Below are positions 26,801 to 32,523 of a stretch of DNA of 32,523 bases, piece after piece (position 1 is the stretch's first letter; the number at the start of each line of letters is the position of its first letter). The stretch is taken from positions 1 to 32,523 of the forward strand of contig VBMV01000086.1 in the NCBI GenBank assembly GCA_005878835.1, written 5' to 3'. This DNA is from Gammaproteobacteria bacterium. Lineage in GTDB: Bacteria; Pseudomonadota; Gammaproteobacteria; Steroidobacterales; Steroidobacteraceae. The notes beneath the pieces were generated by a model, which did no database searches, was not told the DNA's origin, and worked only from the letters and a program-made list of their open reading frames with translations. Position numbers and translations under genes: made by a program.

Positions 26801-27922
26801 ATGAAGGGTCCAGTCAGCGCCCGCCAGGGCGAGCCGGCTGCCCGCGGCAGTCCGGTGGACATGAAACCTGCCGTCGCGCTCGCGCGCGCCGGCGTGGCTG
26901 GGCTCGACATCGGCACCACCGCGAGCGAGATGGCGCTCGTGGAGTTGCGCCGCTTGCTGGCCGCGTGGCACGCGCACGAGCCGGGCGCGCGCCTCGGGCA
27001 CGATCCGGAAGCGCTGCACCAGCTGCGTGTCACCGCCCGCCGCATCGACGCGACCCTCGGTCTGTTCAGACAGCAGCTGCCGCTGGCGCTCTCGCACGCG
27101 CGCCGGACCGCCAAAACCGTGCTGCGCACCCTGGGGGCGGCGCGCGACCTCGACGTGCAGCTCGCGCAGCTCGAGCGCTACTGCGCCGGGTTGCCCGAAA
27201 ACGAGCGTGCGGCGGCTGAGCCCCTGCAAGCGCGCCTGCAGGCGCAGCGCCTACGCGCGCGCGCGCGCATGGTCCGGGCGCTGGACTCCGAGCCCACGCG
27301 GCGCTGGCTTGGAGCCTTGAGCCTCGCGAGCGCACAGGCCCCCACTGGCAACGGCGCGCTCGCCGAGCGTGCGCTCGTGGTCATGCCGGAGCGCGTGCGC
27401 AGCCGCTTTCGCAAGCTCAGAAAGTCCGTCCGCAGGTTGGATACCAGCTCCTCGATGGAGGATTACCACGGGGTTCGCCGCCGCGCCAAGCAGTTGCGCT
27501 ACGCGATCGAATGCGGCGCGGGCCTGTTCGGCAAACCGGCGCAAGAGACGCTCAAGGCGCTGCGCCGCCTGCAGGACACACTCGGCGCGCACCAGGACGC
27601 TCACATGGCCGGGAATCGCCTGGCCGCCCTCGCCACCGACCCCGCGAACACTCTTCCGCCGGCAACACTGTTCCTCATGGGGCGCCTGGCCGAGCACTAC
27701 ACCGGCACGACCGCGCAGGCGCGCAAGAGCCTCACCCGATCCTGGCGCAAGGTGCGCGGCAAGCGCTGGCGAGCGTTGCGCGCCCAGCTCGAGCAACTGA
27801 GCCACACGGCCTGCGAGGCGCACCGCGGCGCGCCCGCGCAGCCTGCCCGCGCGGACGAGGCAGCCATCACAGTCCCCACCCTGGAGCATGCGCCGGAGCC
27901 GCCAGCGCGCCCGATCCATTGA
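26801..27922 (+). CDS. CHAD domain-containing protein
   Basis: A 373-residue helical protein made almost entirely of one CHAD domain (about 35-330). Conserved features are ALHQLRVTARRIDATLGLF (the His-x-x-R-V-x-x-R-R signature near residue 73), LRTLGAARDLDVQL, then MEDYHGVRRRAKQLRYAIE and LRRLQDTLGAHQDAHMA. The many exposed Arg/Lys and His residues fit the known affinity of CHAD domains for inorganic polyphosphate. Unlike many homologues it has no CYTH triphosphatase domain attached. A SixA-type phosphatase gene follows 19 bp downstream. ATG at 26801 is used; a second Met at residue 21 is possible. Confidence 0.9.
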   Translation: MKGPVSARQGEPAARGSPVDMKPAVALARAGVAGLDIGTTASEMALVELRRLLAAWHAHEPGARLGHDPEALHQLRVTARRIDATLGLFRQQLPLALSHARRTAKTVLRTLGAARDLDVQLAQLERYCAGLPENERAAAEPLQARLQAQRLRARARMVRALDSEPTRRWLGALSLASAQAPTGNGALAERALVVMPERVRSRFRKLRKSVRRLDTSSSMEDYHGVRRRAKQLRYAIECGAGLFGKPAQETLKALRRLQDTLGAHQDAHMAGNRLAALATDPANTLPPATLFLMGRLAEHYTGTTAQARKSLTRSWRKVRGKRWRALRAQLEQLSHTACEAHRGAPAQPARADEAAITVPTLEHAPEPPARPIH

Positions 27923-27941
27923 CGCTGACGGACCCGCGCGC

Positions 27942-28439
27942 ATGGAGCTGCTGGTGGTCCGACACGCCACCGCCTTTGAACGCAGCCCCCGGCGCTGGCC
28001 GGACGATGCCGAGCGCCCGCTGTCACCGCAGGGCGCAGCCCGTGCCCGCAGGGCGGCGCTGGGACTGAAGCGCGTCACGCCACGCCCGGCGCGGGTGCTC
28101 GTCAGTCCACTGCGCCGCGCGCGGCAGACCGCGGCGATCCTCACCCGCTTCGCCGGGTGGCCCGAGGCGCGAGAGTGCGCGCAGCTGCTGCCCGGCGCAT
28201 CCCCGCAAGGCGTGCTGGCGCTGCTGGCGCGCACGCGGGGCCGCCGCCTCGCCGTGATCGGGCACCAGCCCGCTCTGGGCCGGCTGCTCGCCGCGTGCCT
28301 GCCGGGTGGGGCGCGCGCCGCGGCGTTCGAGTTCAGGAAAATGGCTGTCGCCCTGCTCGCCTTCCAGGGCTCGGTGCGCCCCGGAGGCGCTCAGCTCATC
28401 TGGCTCTTGCCGCCGCGAGTCCTGCGCGCGGCGCGTTAG
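27942..28439 (+). CDS. sixA: SixA-like phosphohistidine phosphatase
   Basis: A 165-residue histidine-phosphatase-superfamily enzyme. The catalytic RH motif is at Arg7-His8 (LLVVRHATAFE). VSPLRRARQTA near 54-64 binds phosphate, and the second His108 is in VIGHQPALG. E. coli SixA removes phosphate from histidine-phosphotransfer proteins. The ATG at 27942 gives the standard N-terminus; a longer open frame upstream overlaps the CHAD gene and is not family-like. It is in a likely operon with the CHAD gene and convergent with emrB (7 bp between stops). Confidence 0.88.
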   Translation: MELLVVRHATAFERSPRRWPDDAERPLSPQGAARARRAALGLKRVTPRPARVLVSPLRRARQTAAILTRFAGWPEARECAQLLPGASPQGVLALLARTRGRRLAVIGHQPALGRLLAACLPGGARAAAFEFRKMAVALLAFQGSVRPGGAQLIWLLPPRVLRAAR

Positions 28440-28446
28440 CCAAGGG

Positions 28447-30042
28447 TCAGTGGGCCCCGGAGGCGGACGCCGCGCCGAAGCCGCCGCGCAACGGCCGCGC
28501 CAGCCACACCACAAAGATCAGCCCGAGGAACAGCAGCCCCGACACATAGAAGATGTCGTTCGCGGACAGCATGAACGCCTGCGAGTCGACCAGGCGGTTC
28601 AGCAGCGCGTAGCTCTGATCCTGGCCCATGCCGCCGGCGTGCAGGTTGCCGAGCGCCTGCGCCGTCACCGGATCGTTGGGGGTGAGGTGCTCGATGAGCT
28701 GCGCGTGGTGCAGCGTCGCGCGCCGGTCCCACAGCGTCGTGGTGATGGAGGTGCCGAATGATCCGGCCGTGATGCGCGCGAAGTTGAACAACCCGGAGGC
28801 CGCCGGGATGCGCTCCGGCCGCAGCCCGGAGAGCGATATCGACACCAGCGGAATGAAGAAGGTCGCCATGCCTGCGCCCTGAATCACAGTCGGCAGCATC
28901 AGCGTGCCGATGGTCGCGTTGGTGTTGAAATCGGCGCGCATGAACAGCACCAGCGAGAAAACCGCGAACGAGATGGTGACCAGGATGCGCGGATCGACGC
29001 GATCGACGAAGCGCCCGACGACTGGAGTGAGCACAATGGCCAGCAAGCCGACCGGTGCCAGCACCCAGCCCGCAAGCGTCGCGGTATAACCCATGTACTG
29101 CTGCAGCCACAGCGGCAGCAGCACGACGTTACCGAAGAACAGCCCGTACGCGAACAGCATGGCGACCGTGCTCACCGAGAAGTTACGCGAGCGGAACAGC
29201 GACAGGTCGACTATCGGATGCTCCTCGGTGAGCTCCCAGATGAGGAACACCACAAATCCCACCACCGCGACGCAGGCGAGCGCGACGATGGCCGCGGAGT
29301 TGAACCAGTCGAGATCCCTGCCCTGGTCGAGCAGCACCTGCAGCGCGCCCACCCAGATCACGAGCAGTCCCAGGCCCACCGTGTCCACCGGCACCCTCGC
29401 AGTCGGGGTCTCGCGCCTGTGATAGATGCCCCAGGTCACGAGCGCTGCGCCAATGCCCACCGGCACGTTGATGTAGAAGATCCACGGCCAGGAGATGTTG
29501 TCGGTGATCCAGCCGCCGAGCACCGGTCCGACCACCGGCGCCACGAGCGTCGTGATGGCCCACATGGCGAGCGCCGTGCCGGCACGGCTCTTCGGGTAGC
29601 TCGCCAGCAGCAGCGACTGCGACAGGGGAATCATCGGGCCGGCGACCGCGCCCTGCAGCACCCGGAACAGCACCAGGAGCGACAGGCTCGGCGCAAGCGC
29701 GCACAGGAAGGAGGCGATGACGAACAGCACGACCGAGGCGGTGAACAGCTTCACCTGCCCGAAGCGGCGCGTCAGCCAGCCCGTCAGGGGGAGCGAGATG
29801 GCATTGGCGACGCCAAAGGAGGTGATCACCCAGGTGCCCTGATCGGGCGACACGCCCAGGTCGCCGGCGATCGCCGGGATCGAGACGTTGGCGATCGAGG
29901 TGTCGAGCACGTTCATGAAGGTTGCGAGCGACAGCGCGATGGTGCCGATCGCGAGCTTCGAGCCGCTCAGCGGCGGCAGCGCGGCCGGCACCCCGGCAGG
30001 GGCGCCGCCGGCCACCGGTCCGTCAGCATTCTCGGCGGACAT
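28447..30042 (-). CDS. emrB: DHA2-family multidrug MFS transporter (EmrB-like)
   Basis: A 531-residue inner-membrane proton-driven efflux pump with about 14 membrane segments. Signatures include MNVLDTSIANVSIPAIAGDL (segment 1), PLTGWLTRRFGQVKLF (the loop A motif), GAVAGPMIPLSQSLLL (the drug-extrusion motif C region) and PVVGPVLGGWITDNISWPWI. It works with the adjacent membrane-fusion protein to pass drugs or toxic acids across both membranes. I prefer ATG at 30042 (GAGG nine bases upstream) over ATG at 30051, which has GAGG directly against it. It starts 35 bp after emrA and is probably expressed with it. Confidence 0.92.
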   Translation of the reverse strand: MSAENADGPVAGGAPAGVPAALPPLSGSKLAIGTIALSLATFMNVLDTSIANVSIPAIAGDLGVSPDQGTWVITSFGVANAISLPLTGWLTRRFGQVKLFTASVVLFVIASFLCALAPSLSLLVLFRVLQGAVAGPMIPLSQSLLLASYPKSRAGTALAMWAITTLVAPVVGPVLGGWITDNISWPWIFYINVPVGIGAALVTWGIYHRRETPTARVPVDTVGLGLLVIWVGALQVLLDQGRDLDWFNSAAIVALACVAVVGFVVFLIWELTEEHPIVDLSLFRSRNFSVSTVAMLFAYGLFFGNVVLLPLWLQQYMGYTATLAGWVLAPVGLLAIVLTPVVGRFVDRVDPRILVTISFAVFSLVLFMRADFNTNATIGTLMLPTVIQGAGMATFFIPLVSISLSGLRPERIPAASGLFNFARITAGSFGTSITTTLWDRRATLHHAQLIEHLTPNDPVTAQALGNLHAGGMGQDQSYALLNRLVDSQAFMLSANDIFYVSGLLFLGLIFVVWLARPLRGGFGAASASGAH

Positions 30043-30077
30043 TGCCTTCATCCTCAGGGCGTGCGCCGCGCGCCGCT

Positions 30078-31346
30078 TCAGTGGTGCAGACGGCGCGCCG
30101 CGCCCGCAAGCTGCGCGCTCGCGAGCAGGTCATTAGCGCCCGCGGCGCGCTCGGCCAGCGCGTGCACCGCGGCGGACTGGTTGGCGGCGATGATCGCCTG
30201 AACCCGTGCCTCCGCCCGCGCATTGCTCGAGCCGAACACATCCGTCGACCAGCCGGCGGACGCGTGCGCGAGCTGCGGCAGGCGCGCCCCGTCCGTGCCG
30301 TCGCTCACGTCCACGTCGGCCTTCATGGAGAGCCCGATCTGCAGCGGGTGCGCCGCCACCTCGCGCGCATCGAGCGCGATGCGCACCGGCACGCGCTGCA
30401 CGATCTTGATCCAGTTGCCGGTCGCATTCTGGGCCGGCAGGAGCGAGAAGGCCGCGCCGGTACCGGCGCCGAAGCCGGCGACCGAGCCGTGAAAGAGCAC
30501 GCGCGTGCCGTACAGGTCGGCGGTGACTCTCACCGGCTGACCGACCCGCATGCGCTCGAGCTGCGGCTCCTTGAAGTTGGCATCCACCCACACCTGATCG
30601 AGCGGCACGACCGCCATCAGCGCGGTGCCGGGACTGACGCGCTGCCCGAGCTGCACGTTGCGCCGCGCCACGAAGCCGGCGACCGGCGCCGGCAACTCGG
30701 TGCGCGCCAGGGTGAGGTAGGCGTTGCGCACCGCCGCCGCGGCGTCGCGCACCTGCGGATGATCGGTGAGCGTCGTGCCATCCACGCGGGCGCGGTTGGC
30801 GGCGAACTGCTGCTGGGCGGCGAGCAGGCCCGCCTGCGCGGCCCTGACCGCATCGATCGCGTGCTGCAGCTCCTCGCCCGAGACCGCGCCCGAGGCTCCG
30901 AGGCGCTGGCGGCGCGCGAGATCGCTTTGCGCCGCGGCGAGATCCGTCTGGCGCTGCTGCACGGCGGCCTCCAGCTGCGAGCTGGTGGCGAAGAGGTTGC
31001 GCACGTCGCGCACCGTGCGCGCGAGCTGCGCCTCCGCCTGATCGAGCGCCACCTTCGCATCCGCCTGGTCGAGGCGCACCAGCGCCTCACCGGCCTTCAC
31101 GAACTGGGTGTCATCGGCGCCGATGGCCACCACCGTGCCGGAGATCTGCGGGGTGATCTGCACCACGTTGCCGCCGACATAGGCGTCGTCGGTCCTCTGG
31201 TGATGACGCAGAACCTGCGCCCAGTAGGCGCCGTAGAGCACGGCGAGGGTCAGGAAGCCCCCCAGGGCCGCGGCCAGCCAGCGCCAGCGCCGGGTGGCCT
31301 CAGGCCGGGTGGCGTCAGAAGGTACTTTGGCGTTCTGCGCACTCAT
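30078..31346 (-). CDS. emrA: HlyD-family membrane fusion protein (EmrA-like)
   Basis: A 422-residue periplasmic adaptor. A short cytoplasmic part and one membrane segment (about 23-46) precede the lipoyl-like half-motif VQITPQISGTVVAIGADDTQ (84-103). A coiled-coil hairpin (about 115-200) follows, then LPAPVAGFVARRNVQLGQRV, the second lipoyl half, and the beta-barrel region with VWVDANFKEPQLERMRVGQPV (family signature, abbreviated). AAGGA lies six bases before the ATG. It links EmrB to an outer-membrane channel, which is not encoded here. Its own promoter carries the MarR-type operator. Confidence 0.92.
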   Translation of the reverse strand: MSAQNAKVPSDATRPEATRRWRWLAAALGGFLTLAVLYGAYWAQVLRHHQRTDDAYVGGNVVQITPQISGTVVAIGADDTQFVKAGEALVRLDQADAKVALDQAEAQLARTVRDVRNLFATSSQLEAAVQQRQTDLAAAQSDLARRQRLGASGAVSGEELQHAIDAVRAAQAGLLAAQQQFAANRARVDGTTLTDHPQVRDAAAAVRNAYLTLARTELPAPVAGFVARRNVQLGQRVSPGTALMAVVPLDQVWVDANFKEPQLERMRVGQPVRVTADLYGTRVLFHGSVAGFGAGTGAAFSLLPAQNATGNWIKIVQRVPVRIALDAREVAAHPLQIGLSMKADVDVSDGTDGARLPQLAHASAGWSTDVFGSSNARAEARVQAIIAANQSAAVHALAERAAGANDLLASAQLAGAARRLHH

Positions 31347-31380
31347 GATGATCCTTTACGTCCGTTGTCGTTGCCGCGGC

Positions 31381-31409
31381 TAATAATGCCTAGGCAACCA
31401 TCACTCCAA
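31381..31409 (-). promoter_or_regulatory. emrA promoter with GCCTAGGC operator
   Basis: On the minus strand TTGGAG (31404-31409), a 17-bp spacer and TTATTA (31381-31386) form a plausible promoter. The palindrome GCCTAGGC (31388-31395), as TTGCCTAGGCA, sits inside the spacer. The same decamer TTGCCTAGGC is in the marR promoter region. Confidence 0.65.
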
Positions 31410-31428
31410 AAAAAACCGTTGGCGCTCT

Positions 31429-31938
31429 TCAGGCGCTGGCGCGCGCCGGCAGCCCCTGCGCGTTCTCGAGCATGCGGCCGAGCAGCCCTTCCAGCTGCCG
31501 CGCTTCGCTCTTGGTGAAGCCGCGCAGGAAGCGGTTGGCCACAGTGAGCGAGATCTCGCGCATGCGCGGATACGCCCCCCGCCCCTCCTCCGTCAGCTCC
31601 AGATGCGTCAACCGGCGGTCGTGGGCGCTGCGGTTGCGGCGGATCAGACCCTTGCTCTCGAGCCGATCGAGCATGCGCGTCATGGCGCCCGCGTCATACG
31701 AGATGCCCTTGCACAGATCCGACGCCGACATGGGTCCCTCCGCCGCCGCCAGATTCGCAATGATGATGAACTGCGCCGCGCTCAGCTCCAGCGGCGCGAG
31801 ACGCCGGTCGGCTTCGAGCTCCCGATCGAGGGCCGTCAGCATCTCAATCCGCACACGGCTCAACAGATACCCCACGCTCTTGCGCGGCTGGTAGCTCGTG
31901 CTGTCGTAAATGTCGCCCACGGTGCTGCTCCTGAACAT
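31429..31938 (-). CDS. MarR-family repressor of the efflux operon
   Basis: A 169-residue winged-helix regulator. The sequence shows LSAAQFIIIANLAAAEGPMS, then ASDLCKGISYDAGAMTRMLD (recognition helix), RLESKGLIRRNRSAHDRR (wing) and the C-terminal dimer helix. MarR/EmrR proteins repress pump genes until a small aromatic ligand binds. The ATG at 31938 has GGGGAG directly against it; a GTG at 31920 has AGGAG seven bases upstream and may be the true start. The gene is followed by emrA after an 82-bp gap that holds a second promoter. Confidence 0.9.
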   Translation of the reverse strand: MFRSSTVGDIYDSTSYQPRKSVGYLLSRVRIEMLTALDRELEADRRLAPLELSAAQFIIIANLAAAEGPMSASDLCKGISYDAGAMTRMLDRLESKGLIRRNRSAHDRRLTHLELTEEGRGAYPRMREISLTVANRFLRGFTKSEARQLEGLLGRMLENAQGLPARASA

Positions 31939-31982
31939 CTCCCCTTGGGGGGACGGAGGTCTCCTGCCGGGGATTGACCGTC

Positions 31983-32011
31983 ACAATACTTGCCTAGGCT
32001 GTATTTGTCAA
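31983..32011 (-). promoter_or_regulatory. marR promoter with GCCTAGGC operator
   Basis: On the minus strand a perfect -35 TTGACA (32006-32011), a 17-bp spacer and TATTGT (31983-31988). GCCTAGGC (31992-31999) lies in the spacer, so a bound MarR dimer would exclude RNA polymerase: autoregulation by sequence logic. Confidence 0.75.
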
Positions 32012-32231
32012 GGCTTTAATTGCCGGGGCAGGTCAGACTCAACCGTGGTCGGCACTTCGCGCTGTTGGAACAATCCCCGGAAATTGGCAGGCCGTCGCGG
32101 AGCGTCCGGAACTGCGCGAGTTGATCATTGCCTTTGGCGACTCGGGGTATGTTGCTCTGTACCGTCACGATCCGGCCGCCGAAACGGTGTATGTGTTGGC
32201 TTTCAGGCACCAAAAGGAAGCCGGGCACTAG
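32010..32231 (+). pseudogene. RelE/ParE-type toxin remnant
   Basis: The end of a ParE-like toxin can be read in pieces. NRGRHFALLEQSPEIGRP is in one frame; after loss of about one G near 32089 the next frame gives VAERPELRELIIAFGDSGYV, then ALYRHDPAAETVYVLAFRHQ and KEAGH-stop at 32231. The usual family end is the same (GYVALYRH...VYVLAFRHQKEAGY). Upstream, a further shift near 32035 leads to AGAGQT, and the first half of the toxin is absent. No antitoxin gene is next to it. Confidence 0.7.
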
Positions 32232-32280
32232 ACTAGCTCGCCGCGCCGCCGCCGGCGTGTAGAATTACGCCCCCTTGCTT

Positions 32281-32395
<115 letters not shown>

Positions 32396-32416
<21 letters not shown>

Positions 32417-32523
32417 CACTTTTACCTCAAAAGGGTTCGGCGCGCATTCGACGCGACCGGCCTCGTGATCGAAGAACCCCAAGTCGTAGTGCATGAAGCT
32501 CACCAGCCAAACGTTTTCCGCGA
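32396..32523 (-). CDS. IS481-like transposase, C-terminal end (partial)
   Basis: The last 42 codons of a transposase whose body lies beyond the right edge. The text ENVWLVSFMHYDLGFFDHEA and NPFEVKVLPMSPV followed by TAA matches the conserved tail (I-W-L-V-S-F-M-x-Y-D-L-G-x-F-D ... N-P-F-x-x-K-V-L-P-M) I know from DDE transposases of this group. Whether the element is complete cannot be judged from this window. Confidence 0.75.

Noticed and set aside
31408-31415. Run of eight A (T on the minus strand) after marR as a terminator
   Set aside because: No convincing hairpin of more than four pairs precedes it, and the emrA -35 element begins within it.
29922-31517. 531-codon plus-strand frame opposite emrA and emrB
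   Set aside because: Antisense to well-supported efflux genes, low-complexity Arg/Ala/His-rich text.

Overview
This 32.5 kb window is GC-rich chromosomal DNA. Its gene order points to a gammaproteobacterium: yafS-rnhA-dnaQ divergent from mltD, and a tRNA-tig-clpP-clpX-lon-ppiD-fabI block. I cannot name a genus. A DUF2844/DUF3443 pair, common in Burkholderiales and Xanthomonadales, and the base composition would fit a Xanthomonadales/Nevskiales-like lineage, but that is inference.

Left end (1-5904). Four minus-strand genes with tiny gaps or overlaps form an apparent operon: a YafS-like methyltransferase, RNase HI, the DNA polymerase III proofreading subunit, and a nucleotide-sugar dehydrogenase that runs off the left edge. 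Divergent from them lies mltD, a lytic transglycosylase lipoprotein with three LysM repeats, followed by fabI. Convergent to fabI is ppiD, with tRNA-Asp upstream of it.

Accessory region (about 7.9-18 kb), inserted between tRNA-Asp and tRNA-Val. It holds a secreted DUF2844 protein, a DUF3443 lipoprotein that reads like a pepsin-type aspartic protease, an MscS-family channel with a coiled-coil extension, a DODA/YgiD-type dioxygenase, an intact ribbon-helix-helix/PIN toxin-antitoxin pair with its operator, a secreted amidase, a HigBA-like pair with a shortened toxin, and a 1.6 kb degenerate island. That island is bounded by a 46-bp copy of the tRNA-Val 3' half. It contains an antitoxin whose toxin has collapsed to 27 codons, an array of 23-bp-spaced repeats, and a beheaded DUF4143 ATPase.

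Proteostasis block (18-24.5 kb). Lon (with a good sigma-32 promoter), ClpX, ClpP and trigger factor are all on the minus strand, downstream of tRNA-Leu. This is the standard ATP-dependent proteolysis and nascent-chain chaperone cluster. hupB, which usually follows lon in related genomes, is missing.

Right part (24.5-32.5 kb). A decayed HEPN/MNT module lies between imperfect 52-bp direct repeats. It is followed by a small lipoprotein, a tRNA-Arg/His/Lys operon with a strong promoter, a CHAD-domain protein with a SixA-type phosphatase, and an EmrAB-type drug efflux pair with a MarR regulator. The same GCCTAGGC palindrome sits in both promoters of the efflux locus. A frameshifted ParE-type toxin remnant, tRNA-Pro and the tail of an IS481-like transposase close the window.

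Two themes stand out. Foreign DNA has entered repeatedly next to tRNA genes of an otherwise conserved block. In four separate toxin loci the toxin is truncated, deleted or frameshifted; in three of them the antitoxin gene next to it is intact. The most interesting uncharacterised protein is the DUF3443 lipoprotein at 8745-9965.
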